Shown here one piece after another: positions 9,753 through 19,697 of a stretch of DNA of 64,000 bases. The notes under the pieces were generated by a model. It saw nothing but the letters and a program-made list of their open reading frames with translations. It did not search any database and had not been told where the DNA came from. The stretch's first letter is position 1, and each line of letters opens with the position of its first letter. The position numbers were made by a program, and so were the translations under genes. The stretch comes from Mycolicibacillus trivialis (GTDB taxonomy: Bacteria > Actinomycetota > Actinomycetes > Mycobacteriales > Mycobacteriaceae): NCBI RefSeq assembly GCF_002102395.1, contig NZ_LQPZ01000047.1, positions 26,196 to 90,195 of the forward strand, in the 5' to 3' direction.

Positions 9753-9758
9753 TAGGGT
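9753..9758 (+). promoter_or_regulatory. Possible -10 for the DUF4333 gene
   Basis: TAGGGT lies 45 bases before the ATG at 9803, with the ribosome binding site AGGAG at 9793-9797 between them. This fits a leadered transcript. Confidence 0.35.
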
Positions 9759-9802
9759 GGGCGCGAGCAGCGAGGCCGAAACGCAGTGACACAGGAGATG
9801 GC

Positions 9803-10588
9803 ATGAGCGGACCGCAGGGACCGGACCCGACGGAAGCCTGGCAGCCCCCGGCCGGATCGGGGGAGAACCCGCAGCCGGCCGATTCGGGTCAGCCGGGTGC
9901 CACGGTGCCGCCCGCCGAGCCGTCGCCGTGGCAGCCGACCGGCTACGAGCAGGAATACCCGCCGACCTACCCGGCGGTGCCCGGGTACCCGCAGCCCGAG
10001 CAGTACGGCCAGCCCACCCCGTACGGGTCGCCGGGCCAGCCCTACGGCCAGACCGCCGAGTACCCCCCGCCGGGCCAGTACGGGCATCCCACCCAGTACG
10101 CGCAGCCCGGCCCGTACGGTCAGCCCACCGACTACAGCGCAGCCGGACCCTACGGCCAGCCCGGCCAGCCCGGCCAGCCGCAGCCCGGCGCCCCCGGCGG
10201 CCACGACCACCACCTGGTCGCCGATGCCCGCAAGAAATTCCTCGGGATGCCGATCAGCGGTCGCGCCGCGGTCACCCTGGCCGCGCTGACCGGAGCGATC
10301 GTCGTGGCGGTGCTGGTGCTCGGGCTGGTGTGGCCCGGTTTCCTGGTCACCACCAAGCTCAACATCGACAAGGCGCAGGCCGGGGTGCAGCAGGTCCTCA
10401 GCGACGACACCAACGGCTACGGCGCCAAGAACGTCAAGGACGTCATCTGCAACGAGGGCCGCGGCAATCCGACGGTCAAAAAGGACGACACCTTCGACTG
10501 CGAGGTCAGCATCGACGGCAGCAAACGCAAGGTGACCGTGACCTTCCAGGACGACTCGGGCACCTACGCCGTCGGCCGGCCACGCTGA
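9803..10588 (+). CDS. DUF4333 membrane protein with YGQP repeats (Rv2091c-like)
   Basis: The 261-residue protein has a cytoplasmic head of about 140 residues made of repeated Tyr-Gly-Gln-Pro units (for example [17 protein letters not shown]), a His patch (GGHDHHLV), one transmembrane helix near residues 157-178 ([18 protein letters not shown]) and a C-terminal extracytoplasmic domain of DUF4333 type with two Cys residues (VICNEGRG and TFDCEVS). The position after helY matches Rv2091c. The start is set by AGGAG upstream of ATG; the open frame extends further 5' inside helY. The function is unknown, but Pro/Tyr-rich heads of this kind are common in mycobacterial envelope proteins. Confidence 0.88.
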   Translation: MSGPQGPDPTEAWQPPAGSGENPQPADSGQPGATVPPAEPSPWQPTGYEQEYPPTYPAVPGYPQPEQYGQPTPYGSPGQPYGQTAEYPPPGQYGHPTQYAQPGPYGQPTDYSAAGPYGQPGQPGQPQPGAPGGHDHHLVADARKKFLGMPISGRAAVTLAALTGAIVVAVLVLGLVWPGFLVTTKLNIDKAQAGVQQVLSDDTNGYGAKNVKDVICNEGRGNPTVKKDDTFDCEVSIDGSKRKVTVTFQDDSGTYAVGRPR

Positions 10589-10592
10589 CCGG

Positions 10593-11549
10593 TCACCCGG
10601 CACCGGCCGCCCGCAGCGCGGTCTCCAACCGGCGCACCGACGAGCCCACTCCATAGCGTTCGCCAAGCGCCGCAACGCGATCGGGATCGGCGGCGCCTGC
10701 AGGCAGCGCGTCGCCGGGTAGGGACAACTCCACCGCCGCGTCGGTGACCACCCGCACCACCGGCCCGGCGATCTCGATGTACTCGTCGGCGGCGGTCAGC
10801 TTCGCCCGCACCCCGGCGGCCATCGCCGACCCCGGATCGGCCGCCGCCGACCGGATCGCCGCCAGCGAACCGTGCTCGGACAGCAGCCGCGCCGCGGTCT
10901 TCTCGCCGATCCCGGGCACCCCGGGCAGCCCGTCGGAGGGGTCACCGCGCAACAGCGCCAACTCGGCGTAGGCGGCCCCGGCCCGCTCCGCGGGCACCCC
11001 GTAGCGTTCGGCCACCTCGGCCGGGCCGAACAGGGTCGCTTTGGCCAGCCCGCGGCCGAGGTAGAGCACCCGCACCGGGACCGGGTCGTCGGCGACCACC
11101 TGCAGCAGGTCGCGGTCACCGGAGACGACCACGACGGGGTCGGTCGTCTCGGCGGCCGCCAGGGTGCCCAGCACGTCGTCGGCCTCCAGGCCCTCGGCGC
11201 CGCCGGTGGCGATCCCGAATGCGTCGAGCACCTCGAGGATCACCTCGACCTGCGGCCCCAATTCGTCGGGCATCTCCTCGACGTCGGGTTCCTCCGCCTC
11301 GATCTCCTCCACCCGGTGCGCCTTGTAGGACGGCAGCAGTTCCACCCGGAACCGGGGGCGCCAGTCCAGGTCCAGGCACACCACCAGCCGGCCCGGCCGC
11401 TGCTGGGTGACCAGGGTGGCGACCGAGTCCAGGAACCCGCGGACCGCGTTGACCGGCATGCCGTCGGGCGCGGTGATCGACGACGGCACCCCGTAGAAGG
11501 AACGGAACCACATCGAGGCGCCGTCGAGCAGCAGCAGCGGAGCGGGCAT
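10593..11549 (-). CDS. 5'-3' exonuclease of the Pol I N-terminal / FEN type (Rv2090-like)
   Basis: This stand-alone 5' nuclease has about 318 residues. Acidic metal ligands are visible in [34 protein letters not shown] and [12 protein letters not shown]. The helix-three-turn-helix DNA-binding element is [22 protein letters not shown] (about residues 180-201). Such proteins remove flaps and RNA primers and back up the Pol I exonuclease. I chose the ATG at 11549 because a TACCAT -10 hexamer (11562-11557) sits seven bases upstream; in-frame starts also exist at 11558 and 11570. The gene converges on the DUF4333 gene, four bases apart, as in M. tuberculosis. Confidence 0.92.
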   Translation of the reverse strand: MPAPLLLLDGASMWFRSFYGVPSSITAPDGMPVNAVRGFLDSVATLVTQQRPGRLVVCLDLDWRPRFRVELLPSYKAHRVEEIEAEEPDVEEMPDELGPQVEVILEVLDAFGIATGGAEGLEADDVLGTLAAAETTDPVVVVSGDRDLLQVVADDPVPVRVLYLGRGLAKATLFGPAEVAERYGVPAERAGAAYAELALLRGDPSDGLPGVPGIGEKTAARLLSEHGSLAAIRSAAADPGSAMAAGVRAKLTAADEYIEIAGPVVRVVTDAAVELSLPGDALPAGAADPDRVAALGERYGVGSSVRRLETALRAAGAG

Positions 11550-11556
11550 GCCCGCC

Positions 11557-11562
11557 ATGGTA
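11557..11562 (-). promoter_or_regulatory. -10 hexamer for leaderless exonuclease gene
   Basis: On the minus strand TACCAT is followed by seven bases and the ATG at 11549. It overlaps two alternative upstream start codons, which argues that those are not used. Confidence 0.4.
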
Positions 11563-11595
11563 TTTCCCACCCGGATCGCCGATGTCGCGACCCGT

Positions 11596-11601
11596 TAGCC
11601 T
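11596..11601 (+). promoter_or_regulatory. -10 hexamer for leaderless pepE
   Basis: TAGCCT is followed by GGGAGG (six bases) and GTG at 11608. The GGGAGG touches the start codon and is too close to serve as a ribosome binding site. Confidence 0.5.
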
Positions 11602-11607
11602 GGGAGG

Positions 11608-12720
11608 GTGACTTCCCGGTTCGACAGCTCCGTCTATTCCCGCCGGCTGGCCGCCGCGGCCGCCGCCACCGCCGAGGCAGGTCTGGCCGGGCTGGTCATC
11701 ACCCCCGGCCACGACCTGCGCTACCTGCTGGGTTCGCGGGCGGAGACCTTCGAGCGGCTCACCGCGCTGGTGCTGCCCGCCGACGGTGAGCCGACGATGG
11801 TGGTGCCCCGGCTGGAGGTGCCGGCTCTCGCCGAATCCGCCGTCGGTGACCTCGGTATCGCCGTCCAAGACTGGGTGGACGGCGACGACCCCTACCGCCT
11901 GGTCGCCGACGCGCTGCCCGGCGCCGCAGCCGCGGTCACCGACGCGATGCCCGCACTGCATCTGGTGCCGCTGGCCGGTCTGCTGGGGACGCCGCCGGTG
12001 CTGGCCACCGCGGTGCTGCGCCGACTGCGGATGCACAAGGACCCGGCCGAGATCGATGCGCTGCGCCGCGCCGGTGCCGCCATCGACCGGGTGCACGCGG
12101 CGGTGCCCGGTCTGCTGGCCGCCGGACGCACCGAGGCCGACGTCGCCGCCGACATCGCCGAAGCCATTGTCGCCGAAGGCCATACGGAGGTGGCGTTCAT
12201 CATCGTCGGCTCCGGCCCCAACGGCGCCGACCCGCACCACGCCTGCTCGCAGCGGCAGCTGCGGAACGGGGACACCGTCGTGGTCGACATCGGTGGACCG
12301 GTCGAGCCGGGCTACTACTCCGACTGCACCCGCACCTACAGCATCGGCGAGCCGGATCCGCAGGTGGCGCAGCACTACGCGGTGCTGCACCGCGCCCAGC
12401 GCGCCGCGGTGGACGCGGTACGCCCCGGCGTCACCGCCGAGCAGGTCGACGCGGCCGCCCGCGACGTGCTGGCCGAGGCCGGCCTGGCCGAGAACTTCGT
12501 CCACCGCACCGGCCACGGCATCGGCCTGTCGGTGCACGAGGAGCCCTACATCGTCGCGGGCAACGACCTGCCACTGGCCACCGGGATGGCGTTCTCCGTC
12601 GAACCGGGAATCTATTTCACCGGCCGGTGGGGCGCCCGCATCGAAGACATCGTGATCGTCACGGACGACGGTGCGGAACCGGTCAACAGCCGCCCGCACG
12701 AACTGGTGGTGGCGGGCTAA
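11608..12720 (+). CDS. pepE: M24-family dipeptidase PepE (Xaa-Pro dipeptidase-like)
   Basis: This is a cytoplasmic metallopeptidase of the pita-bread fold that cleaves dipeptides, probably with proline in second position. It has 370 residues: a creatinase-like N-terminal domain (about 1-145) and a catalytic domain. The dinuclear metal ligands are visible in [20 protein letters not shown] (two Asp), [15 protein letters not shown] (His), FSVEPGIYF (Glu) and ARIEDIVIV (Glu). The position next to the exonuclease matches Rv2089c. Its TAA overlaps the stop of the convergent PPOX gene. Confidence 0.92.
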   Translation: MTSRFDSSVYSRRLAAAAAATAEAGLAGLVITPGHDLRYLLGSRAETFERLTALVLPADGEPTMVVPRLEVPALAESAVGDLGIAVQDWVDGDDPYRLVADALPGAAAAVTDAMPALHLVPLAGLLGTPPVLATAVLRRLRMHKDPAEIDALRRAGAAIDRVHAAVPGLLAAGRTEADVAADIAEAIVAEGHTEVAFIIVGSGPNGADPHHACSQRQLRNGDTVVVDIGGPVEPGYYSDCTRTYSIGEPDPQVAQHYAVLHRAQRAAVDAVRPGVTAEQVDAAARDVLAEAGLAENFVHRTGHGIGLSVHEEPYIVAGNDLPLATGMAFSVEPGIYFTGRWGARIEDIVIVTDDGAEPVNSRPHELVVAG

Positions 12721-13133
12721 CCGGTACCACGGTCGAGCAGCGTCGATGAACCCAGCACCCGCTCGATCTGCACCTCGATGACCACCCGCTGCGGGTTCTC
12801 CCGCGGGGTGCGGTAGCGCTGCGCGTAGCGCAGTTCGGCGTCGCGCACCGCGTCGGCGTCGGAGCTGACCGACGCCCGACCCTCCAGCGAGAGCCAGCGT
12901 GCGCCATCGACCTGGGACAGCACCGCGACACCGCCGCGCTCGGCGTTGAGCGCCTTCTGCGAACCGCCGTTGGTGATCACCCGCGCGATATGGGTTTTCG
13001 GGTCGAAGGTGAACCCCACCGCGACGACGTGCGGCGACCCGTCGGCGCGCAACGTGGTCAGCATCGCCAGATGCCGCTCGGTCAGGAACGAGTGCGCGTC
13101 ATCGGTGAGCCGGGTCGTGGTGTTCGCCATCAC
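12717..13133 (-). CDS. PPOX-class F420-dependent reductase (Rv2074-like)
   Basis: This 138-residue split-barrel flavin/deazaflavin-binding protein closely resembles Rv2074, which is reported to reduce biliverdin with F420H2. Conserved segments are [35 protein letters not shown] and [19 protein letters not shown]. The gene could start at GTG 13133 or ATG 13130; a TAGCGT hexamer at 13144-13139 lies five or eight bases upstream. Its stop codon overlaps that of pepE on the other strand. Confidence 0.92.
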   Translation of the reverse strand: MMANTTTRLTDDAHSFLTERHLAMLTTLRADGSPHVVAVGFTFDPKTHIARVITNGGSQKALNAERGGVAVLSQVDGARWLSLEGRASVSSDADAVRDAELRYAQRYRTPRENPQRVVIEVQIERVLGSSTLLDRGTG

Positions 13134-13152
13134 GGCCCACGCTAGCGCAGGA

Positions 13153-13158
13153 CATAAT
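13153..13158 (+). promoter_or_regulatory. -10 hexamer for leaderless SDR gene
   Basis: CATAAT (five of six to TATAAT) is followed by seven bases and the GTG at 13166. Confidence 0.5.
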
Positions 13159-13165
13159 CGCTGAC

Positions 13166-13915
13166 GTGGAGGACACGACGAACCCGCCGGTGGTCATCTT
13201 CGGCGGCCGCAGCGAGATCGGTGTCGAACTGGCCCGGCTGCTGGCGCCCGGGGTGCCGGTGGTGCTGGCCGCCCGCAACGCCGACCGGCTCGGTGATCAG
13301 GTGGCCGCGGTGCGCGCCGCCGGCGCCACCGCGGTGCACACCGCGGAGTTCGACGCCGACGACCTGGCCGCCCACGGCCGGCTGGTCGACGGACTGGTCG
13401 CCGAGCACGGCCCGCTGGGCACCGCGGTGCTGGCTTTCGGCATCCTCGGCGATCAGACCCGCGCCGAAGCCGACGCGGAGCACGCGGTGGCCATCGTCCA
13501 CACCGACTACGTCGCCCAGATCAGCCTGCTCACCCACCTGGCCGCCGCCATGCGCGCCGCCGGGCGGGGCCGGTTGGTGGTGTTCTCCTCAGTGGCCGGG
13601 GTGCGGGTGCGGCGGGCCAACTACGTCTACGGCTCGGCCAAGGCCGGCCTCGACGGCTTCGCCTGCGGGCTGGCCGACGCGCTGCACGGCAGCGGCGTGC
13701 ACCTGCTGGTCGCCCGGCCGGGCTTCGTCGTCGGCCGGATGACCGAGGGGATGAGCCCGGCGCCGCTGTCGAGCACTCCGCAGCAGGTCGCCGCCGCCAC
13801 CGCCCGGGCGCTGTCCCGCCGCAGGCACACGGTGTGGATCCCGTGGGCGCTGCGCCCGCTGTTCGTCGGGATGCGGCTGCTTCCCCGCCCGGTGTGGCGG
13901 AGGCTGCCCCGATGA
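13166..13915 (+). CDS. Short-chain dehydrogenase/reductase (Rv2073c-like)
   Basis: This 249-residue SDR has a variant nucleotide-binding turn ([14 protein letters not shown]), the Ser of the triad in VVFSSVAG and the catalytic YGSAK motif at about residue 154. It resembles the family that includes DprE2-type keto-sugar reductases, but the substrate is unknown. The final A of its stop overlaps the cobL ATG (ATGA), so it is transcribed with cobL, cobM and cobK. It is not a known corrin enzyme, so the link may be only operonic. Confidence 0.9.
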   Translation: MEDTTNPPVVIFGGRSEIGVELARLLAPGVPVVLAARNADRLGDQVAAVRAAGATAVHTAEFDADDLAAHGRLVDGLVAEHGPLGTAVLAFGILGDQTRAEADAEHAVAIVHTDYVAQISLLTHLAAAMRAAGRGRLVVFSSVAGVRVRRANYVYGSAKAGLDGFACGLADALHGSGVHLLVARPGFVVGRMTEGMSPAPLSSTPQQVAAATARALSRRRHTVWIPWALRPLFVGMRLLPRPVWRRLPR

Positions 13916-15087
13916 GCCGGATCGTGGTCGTCGGGATCGGTGCGGACGGCATGGCCGGCCTGGCCGAACGATCCCGAAACGAATTGTGTTCGGCCACTGA
14001 GGTATACGGATCCGAACGGCAACTCGGGCTGCTCGACGACACGGTCGCGGCGCACCGGCGGAGTTGGCCGTCACCGTTGCTGGAGGCGCTGCCGGATCTG
14101 CTCGATCAGCCCCACGACGTGCACGTGCTCGCCAGCGGCGATCCGCTGCTGCACGGCATCGGCGTCACCCTGATCCGGCTGTTCGGCGCGCACCGCGTTA
14201 CCGTGCTGCCGCACGTGTCGGCCCCGGCGCTGGCGTGCGCCCGGATGGGCTGGAACGTCGCCGACACCGAGGTGATCAGCCTGGTCAGCGCCGCGCCGCA
14301 CACCGCGGTGCGCCGCGGTGGGCGGGCGATCGTGCTCTCCCGCGACCGGTCCAGCCCCCGGCGACTCGCGGCGCTGCTGTGCGACCACGGCCGCGGCGAC
14401 TCCGAACTCAGCGTCTTCGAACAACTCGCCGGGCCGGCCGAACGACGCCGTGACGGCACCGCGCGGGACTTCGCCGCCGGCACCGACACCGACACCGACG
14501 ATCTCAACGTCGTCGCGGTGCGCTACCTGCCCGACGACTCGGCCGTCCACCTGCCCGACGCCGCGTTCGGAAACACCGGCCAGATGACCAAATACACCAT
14601 CCGTGCGGTCACCCTGGCCGCGCTGGCGCCGCGGACCGGTCAACGGCTGTGGGACGTCGGATCGGGGTCGGGCAGCATCGCGGTGTCGTGGGCGCGCAGC
14701 GCGCCGGGCTGCAGCGCGGTCGCCTTCGAACGCGACGAGGCCCGTGGCCGCGCCATCGTCCACAACGCGGCCGGCAGCGGCGCCCGGGTCGAGGTGCGCG
14801 GCGCCGCGCCGGCGGCCTTCACCGGAGCCGCCGCACCGGATGCGGTGTTCATCGGCGGCGGACTGACCACCCCGGGCCTGCTCGACGGGTGTCTGCAGGC
14901 GTTGCCGCGCGGCGGCCGGCTGGTCGCCAACGCCGTCACCGTAGAATCCGAAGCCCTACTCCTGCAATCCTATTCGCAATACGGCGGAACGTTGCGACGG
15001 TTACAGCATGACCGGGCCGAGCCGCTGGGGGCGTTCAGCGGGTGGCTGCCGCAACGCCCGGTGACCCAATGGGAGTGGACCCGATGA
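13912..15087 (+). CDS. cobL: Precorrin-6Y C5,15-methyltransferase (decarboxylating) CobL
   Basis: CobL methylates C5 and C15 of precorrin-6B and removes the acetate side-chain carboxyl in the aerobic B12 pathway. The 391-residue protein is the two-domain form. The N-terminal CobE/CbiE-like tetrapyrrole methylase (1-200) has VVVGIGADGM and VHVLASGDPLLHGIG. The C-terminal CbiT-like domain has the SAM loop DVGSGSGSIAVSWAR. The frame is open further 5' inside the SDR gene, but the ATG at 13912 forms an ATGA overlap and matches the usual N-terminus. It overlaps cobM by four bases. Confidence 0.96.
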   Translation: MSRIVVVGIGADGMAGLAERSRNELCSATEVYGSERQLGLLDDTVAAHRRSWPSPLLEALPDLLDQPHDVHVLASGDPLLHGIGVTLIRLFGAHRVTVLPHVSAPALACARMGWNVADTEVISLVSAAPHTAVRRGGRAIVLSRDRSSPRRLAALLCDHGRGDSELSVFEQLAGPAERRRDGTARDFAAGTDTDTDDLNVVAVRYLPDDSAVHLPDAAFGNTGQMTKYTIRAVTLAALAPRTGQRLWDVGSGSGSIAVSWARSAPGCSAVAFERDEARGRAIVHNAAGSGARVEVRGAAPAAFTGAAAPDAVFIGGGLTTPGLLDGCLQALPRGGRLVANAVTVESEALLLQSYSQYGGTLRRLQHDRAEPLGAFSGWLPQRPVTQWEWTR

Positions 15088-15839
15088 CCGTCTACTTCAT
15101 CGGCGCCGGACCCGGCGCAGCCGACCTGATCACAGTCCGCGGCCGGCGCCTGCTCGCCACTTGCCCGGTCTGCCTGCATCCCGGGTCGATCATGTCCGAC
15201 GATCTGCTGGCGTTCTGCCCGCCGCAAGCCCGCGTGGTGGACACCGGCCCGCTGACCCTCGACGAGATCATCGCCGAGATCACCGCCGCCGACGCGGCCG
15301 GCCACGACGTGGCGCGACTGCACTCCGGGGACCCGTCGCTGTACAGCGCGGTCGCCGAACAGTGCCGTCGCCTCGATGCGGCAGGCATCGACTACCGGAT
15401 CGTGCCGGGTGTGCCGGCGTTCGCCGCCGCCGCGGCGGTCCTCGGCCGCGAACTGACCGTGCCCGGGGTGGCGCAGACGGTGACGCTGACCCGGGTCGCC
15501 ACCGTGTCCACCGCCATGCCCGAAGGCGAAGACCTCACCGCGCTGGCCGCACCGGGCGCCACCCTGGTGCTGCACCTCGCCGCCGCCCAGATCGACGCGA
15601 TCGTCCCGCAACTGCTCGCCGGCGGCTACCGGCCCGACACACCGGTGGCGGTGGTGGCCTTCGCCAGCCGGCCGGAGCAGACGGTGCTGCGCGGGGAGTT
15701 GACCGACATCGCCGAACAGATGAACGCGGCCGGGATCACCAAGACCGCGGTGATCATCGTCGGCGACGCCCTGGCCGCCGACGGGTTCACCGACAGCTAC
15801 CTGTACTCGCCCGGACGGCGGCGGGGCGGCCGGCGGTGA
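15084..15839 (+). CDS. cobM: Precorrin-4 C11-methyltransferase CobM
   Basis: CobM transfers methyl from SAM to C11 of precorrin-4. The 251-residue protein is a standard tetrapyrrole methylase: it begins VYFIGAGPGAADLITVRG, then LHPGSIMS, the SAM-site loop RLHSGDPSLYSAVAEQ and VPGVPAFAAAAA. Its length equals that of the mycobacterial family. The ATG overlaps the cobL stop (ATGA) and the stop overlaps the cobK GTG (GTGA), so the three genes are translationally coupled. Confidence 0.96.
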   Translation: MTVYFIGAGPGAADLITVRGRRLLATCPVCLHPGSIMSDDLLAFCPPQARVVDTGPLTLDEIIAEITAADAAGHDVARLHSGDPSLYSAVAEQCRRLDAAGIDYRIVPGVPAFAAAAAVLGRELTVPGVAQTVTLTRVATVSTAMPEGEDLTALAAPGATLVLHLAAAQIDAIVPQLLAGGYRPDTPVAVVAFASRPEQTVLRGELTDIAEQMNAAGITKTAVIIVGDALAADGFTDSYLYSPGRRRGGRR

Positions 15840-16570
15840 GGATCCTGCTGCTCGGCGGCACCGGTGAGGCCCGCGAACTGGCCGCCGACCTGCAACCCGG
15901 CATCGAGGTGATCAGTTCGCTGGCCGGCCGCGTCCCCGACCCGGCGCTGCCGGCCGGCGCGGTGCGCATCGGCGGGTTCGGCGGCGTCGACGGGCTGCGG
16001 CGCTGGCTGACCGACTCCGGGGTGGACGCCGTCGTCGACGCCACCCACCCGTTCGCGGCGACCATCACCGCCAACGCCGCGGCGGCCTGCACCGAGTTGG
16101 GGCTTCCGCATCTGGTGCTGGCCCGGCCGGCCTGGCCCAGCGACGGCGCGACGACCGTGCCGTCGAACCGGGGGGCCGCCGAGGTCATCGCCGAGCGCGG
16201 CCACCGGCGGGGGTTCCTGACCACCGGGCGCTCCAGCGTCGCCGCGTTCACCGGTGTCGACGCCTGGTTCCTCATCCGGGTGGTCACCGCCCCGGATCCC
16301 GGCACGCTGCCGGAGCGGCACCGGTTGCTGCTGTCCCGCGGCCCCTACGAGTACCGGGAGGAGGCCGCGCTGTTGACCGAACACCACATCGACGTCCTGG
16401 TCACCAAGAACAGCGGCGGAGCGATGACCCGGGCGAAGCTGACCGCCGCCGCCGACCACGGGATCCCGGTGGTGATGGTGCAACGGCCGCCGTTGCCCGC
16501 CGGGGTGGTCACCGCCGAGGACGCCGCCCAGGCCGCGGCGTGGGTGCGCGCGCTGGCCGCTAGCCGGTGA
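15836..16570 (+). CDS. cobK: Precorrin-6A reductase CobK
   Basis: CobK reduces precorrin-6A to precorrin-6B with NADPH. The 244-residue protein starts [16 protein letters not shown], the nucleotide-binding turn, and has [30 protein letters not shown] and the C-terminal [18 protein letters not shown] typical of CobK/CbiJ. The GTG start overlaps the cobM stop. Its 3' end overlaps the end of sigC on the other strand by 11 bases. Confidence 0.96.
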   Translation: MRILLLGGTGEARELAADLQPGIEVISSLAGRVPDPALPAGAVRIGGFGGVDGLRRWLTDSGVDAVVDATHPFAATITANAAAACTELGLPHLVLARPAWPSDGATTVPSNRGAAEVIAERGHRRGFLTTGRSSVAAFTGVDAWFLIRVVTAPDPGTLPERHRLLLSRGPYEYREEAALLTEHHIDVLVTKNSGGAMTRAKLTAAADHGIPVVMVQRPPLPAGVVTAEDAAQAAAWVRALAASR

Positions 16571-17114
16571 GTTCGCCGGAGTCCGGGTCGGCCAGCAACG
16601 CCTCGCGAGCCCGGGCGACCCGGGATCGAATGGTGCCCACCGGGCAGTCGCAGACCGCCGCGGCGTCGGCGTAGGACAGCCCGAGCACCTGGGTGAGCAG
16701 CAGCGCCTCGCGCTGGTCAGGGGAGAGGTCGGCGATCATCGCGGTGACCTCGACGACGTCCTCGAAGCCGCGGCTGGTGTGCGCCCGGTCGGGCAGCTGC
16801 GTCGGATCGGCGCCGTGCGCCGCGCGCGGACGCGACCGGGTGTGCCGGATGTGGTCGGCGACCACCCGACGGGCGATCGCCAACAGCCAGGTGCGGGCGC
16901 TGGCGCGTCCGGAGAACCGTTCGATGGCGCTGATGGCGCGCAGGAACGTCTCCTGGGTGAGGTCATCGGCACTGCCGACATCGGCGAGATAGGCCACGAA
17001 GCGCCACACGTCCTGCTGGGTGGCTCGGATGAACGCCTCCAGCGCGCGGCTGTTACGCCCGGCGGCGGCCAGGGCCAACGCCGTGACGGCTTCGTCGTCG
17101 CTGCGCGCGGTCAT
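16560..17114 (-). CDS. sigC: ECF RNA polymerase sigma factor SigC
   Basis: This is an extracytoplasmic-function sigma factor of 184 residues. Region 2 spans about residues 20-90 ([20 protein letters not shown], then [19 protein letters not shown]). Region 4 spans about 120-175 ([20 protein letters not shown], then [18 protein letters not shown]). I chose ATG 17114 because [15 protein letters not shown] matches the start I recall for SigC. The frame is open upstream, with an ATG at 17159 and a GTG at 17165 that overlaps the anti-sigma stop as GTGA, which would give 199-201 residues. sigC converges on cobK. It follows a zinc-finger membrane protein, a likely anti-sigma factor. Confidence 0.93.
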   Translation of the reverse strand: MTARSDDEAVTALALAAAGRNSRALEAFIRATQQDVWRFVAYLADVGSADDLTQETFLRAISAIERFSGRASARTWLLAIARRVVADHIRHTRSRPRAAHGADPTQLPDRAHTSRGFEDVVEVTAMIADLSPDQREALLLTQVLGLSYADAAAVCDCPVGTIRSRVARAREALLADPDSGELTG

Positions 17115-17161
17115 CGCCGCCAGTCTACGACGGCTGGTCGTAGGTTGGTCGGGGGACATCG

Positions 17162-17866
17162 TCACGCCGCGGTCCGGTTCACCGGCCGCAGGTGATCGCG
17201 CCGCCCGGGTTCGGGCCAGGGGATCGCCGTGTCGGCCGTCGAGGAGCCGCGGCCCCGGCGCGGCGACCCGAACCGGTCGCGCACCACCAGCAACACGAAG
17301 AACAACCCGAGCAGGATCGGGATGTGGCTCAGTGCCCGGGACACGGTGACCTGCCCGGTCACCGCATCGACCGCCACATAGCCGACCAGCGCGACCGTGT
17401 AGGCGCCGGTGATGGCCGCCACGCCCACCGCGGCGACGGTCCAGAATCCGGCGGCGATCATCGCCACCCCCAGCGCGACGAGCCAGGCGGTGGACTCGTG
17501 CAGCAGGTGCGCGCCGGTCGCCGCGCCGTGCCCTTCGGTGTGCACCATCCCGAAATCCAACCCGGCGATCTGCGCGACCGCCAACACCAGCTGACCCACT
17601 CCGATCACGATCAACCCGCCGCGCCACCACAGCGACGCGGTGCCCGCCGCCCGGGCCCGCGCACCGGCGAGGATCTGCTCGGTCAGGTCCGGGCCGCGCT
17701 GGGGCCCCGCCACCGCGATATGGCGGGTCTGGGCCGCCGCGGCGATCAGCCACTCCCGGCAGTCCCGGCAGCCGCGTAGGTGGGCGTCGAGCTGGTGCGC
17801 CAGCACCGGCTGCGCCTCCCCGTCCAGACGCGCCGAGAGCGCTTCCCGCGCGACCTCGCAATTCAC
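17162..17866 (-). CDS. Zinc-finger membrane anti-sigma factor candidate
   Basis: This protein of about 234 residues begins [17 protein letters not shown] and has the HxxxCxxC zinc-binding motif of ZAS anti-sigma domains (HLRGCRDC, about residues 28-35). The rest has about four hydrophobic helices, roughly residues 85-200, and a charged C-terminal tail. It directly precedes sigC on the same strand with the coding ends adjacent or overlapping, so it very probably restrains SigC at the membrane. The start is GTG 17866, preceded by AGGA at seven bases; the frame extends to 17887. I do not recall an anti-sigma gene beside sigC in M. tuberculosis, so the pairing is notable. The partner assignment is inference. 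Confidence 0.82.
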   Translation of the reverse strand: MNCEVAREALSARLDGEAQPVLAHQLDAHLRGCRDCREWLIAAAAQTRHIAVAGPQRGPDLTEQILAGARARAAGTASLWWRGGLIVIGVGQLVLAVAQIAGLDFGMVHTEGHGAATGAHLLHESTAWLVALGVAMIAAGFWTVAAVGVAAITGAYTVALVGYVAVDAVTGQVTVSRALSHIPILLGLFFVLLVVRDRFGSPRRGRGSSTADTAIPWPEPGRRDHLRPVNRTAA

Positions 17867-18003
17867 CACCTCATCCTGGCAAATCACCGTCGAGGGACAA
17901 AACTGCGCACCGCGGGGAACTAATCGGCATCGCGATCCGACTACTCATCTGACGGCGTCTGAGGGCGCCGACGAGCAGGCCGCCGCGAATCAACGGAGAG
18001 GGG

Positions 18004-19668
18004 GTGCCGGTCGCGATGATCGCGCCGATCTGGCTGGCAGCACCCCCGGAGGTGCATTCGGCGCTGCTGAGCTCCGGCCCGGGTGCCGGACCGCTGGTGG
18101 CCGCCGGCTCGGCCTGGTCACAGCTGGCCGCCGAGTACACCGCCGCCGCCGAGGAACTCACCGCCGACCTGGCCGCCGTGCAGGCGGGCGCCTGGCAGGG
18201 GCCCACCGCCGCGCGTTACCTGGCCGCCCACGGGCCGTACCTGGCCTGGCTGGCCGAGAGCGCCGCCAAGAGCAGTGTCGCCGCGGCAGCGCACCACACC
18301 GCCGCCGGTGCCCACACCGTGGCGCTGGCCACCATGCCCACCCTGGCCGAACTCGCCGCCAACCACGCCGTGCACGCCACCCTGGTCGCCACCAACTTCT
18401 TCGGGATCAACACCATCCCGATCGCGGTCAACGAAGCCGATTACGTCCGGATGTGGATCCAGGCCGCCGAGACCATGGCCGGCTACCAGGTGACCGCCCA
18501 GACCGCGCTGGCCACCGTGTCGCCCACATCGCCGGCGGCGCCGATCATGGCGCCCGGCGCGGAGGCGGCCACCGCCGCCGCCGGGACCGACTCGGCCGCG
18601 GCGGGCCGAGCCGGTGAGGCCGGTGCGCATCTGCGGGCCGCCGACACCGTCGCGGACAGCCAGGCCGCCACCGGCTGGGAGCAGCAGATCAAAGACCTGC
18701 TGACCAACATCAACATGGGCGTGCTCGACCCCGTCGCCAAACAGCTGTGGAAGATCCTCGGCGTGGACGGGTATCCGCTGCCACCGGTGGAGACCGCGGG
18801 TCAGTTCGGCCAGCTGTTCGGCATGATCCCGGGGATGTCCCCGGTGCTCGCCGGCGCCCTGGGCTGGTCCGCCTACCACACCTTGATGCTGATCTGGCCG
18901 ATGGGACAGATCGCCGTGCAACTGGCGATCCCGGTGCTGGTCGGGGCGGCACCGCTGGTGGCCGCGGCCGCCGCCGGATCGGCCGGCGCGGCCGGACTGG
19001 CCGGCCTGTCGGGGCTGGCCGGCCTCAGCGGGCTGGAAGTCCAGCCCACCGACGTGCCTGCGGGGGCGACCGCACCGGCACCCCTCGGCGCGCCGGCCGG
19101 GGCGGGCGCCGCGGCCGGTGGTGCCGGCGGCGGCGCGGGCAACATCCCTGCGACGTCCGGCTCCACGGCACCGGCGTCGAGCGCTCCTGCTGCGAGTGGA
19201 CCCGCCGGCGGGGGGCCGGGCACCGGGTTCGGGCCTACCCAGACCACCGGGGCGGGTCTGACCGACACCGTGTACGTGGCCACCTCGGTGGGGGCCGCGG
19301 CCCGCCGCTCGGCAGGCGCGCGGCGGGGTGCGCGGCGCCCCGAGGACGCCGGCGATGAGCAGGACGCCGCCGAGACGACCCGGACGGGCACCGCGTTCAC
19401 CGCGCGGATGAAACACCGCCGCCGCCACGGTACGGCCACCGAGCGCGGCTACCGCTACGAATTCCTCGACGCCGACTCGGAACCCGACGTCGACGACGAG
19501 CCCGGCCCCGCCGAGACCACCGACTCGTCGGGGACCGGTGCGGGCACCCTGGGTTTCGCAGGTGCGGCGGCCATCCCTGGGGTGCGGCCCGCCGGGCTGG
19601 TCAGCGTGGGAGCGGACGCCGACGGCTCGAAAACCGTGCCGATGATGCCGGCCGGTTGGAAGTCGTGA
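18004..19668 (+). CDS. PPE family protein, PPW subfamily
   Basis: This 554-residue protein has an N-terminal PPE domain of about 180 residues: [20 protein letters not shown], the WxG-type turn [11 protein letters not shown] and [17 protein letters not shown]. The C-terminal half is Ala/Gly-rich and ends with the PPW signature, LGFAGA plus PMMPAGW. PPE proteins are exported by ESX secretion systems, usually with a PE partner, but no PE gene is adjacent. The GTG start follows GGAG at 17995; an ATG at 18016 is possible. It diverges from the anti-sigma gene and converges on the urease operon. M. tuberculosis has blaC and Rv2067c in this interval, so this PPE gene is part of a replaced segment. 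Confidence 0.92.
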   Translation: MPVAMIAPIWLAAPPEVHSALLSSGPGAGPLVAAGSAWSQLAAEYTAAAEELTADLAAVQAGAWQGPTAARYLAAHGPYLAWLAESAAKSSVAAAAHHTAAGAHTVALATMPTLAELAANHAVHATLVATNFFGINTIPIAVNEADYVRMWIQAAETMAGYQVTAQTALATVSPTSPAAPIMAPGAEAATAAAGTDSAAAGRAGEAGAHLRAADTVADSQAATGWEQQIKDLLTNINMGVLDPVAKQLWKILGVDGYPLPPVETAGQFGQLFGMIPGMSPVLAGALGWSAYHTLMLIWPMGQIAVQLAIPVLVGAAPLVAAAAAGSAGAAGLAGLSGLAGLSGLEVQPTDVPAGATAPAPLGAPAGAGAAAGGAGGGAGNIPATSGSTAPASSAPAASGPAGGGPGTGFGPTQTTGAGLTDTVYVATSVGAAARRSAGARRGARRPEDAGDEQDAAETTRTGTAFTARMKHRRRHGTATERGYRYEFLDADSEPDVDDEPGPAETTDSSGTGAGTLGFAGAAAIPGVRPAGLVSVGADADGSKTVPMMPAGWKS

Positions 19669-19697
19669 TCGCCCGCCTATCGGTTTGAGTCGATCCG

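Noticed and set aside
7495..9804. Minus-strand open frame of 769 codons opposite helY
   Set aside because: HelY motifs are all intact on the plus strand; the antisense frame shows only shadow composition.
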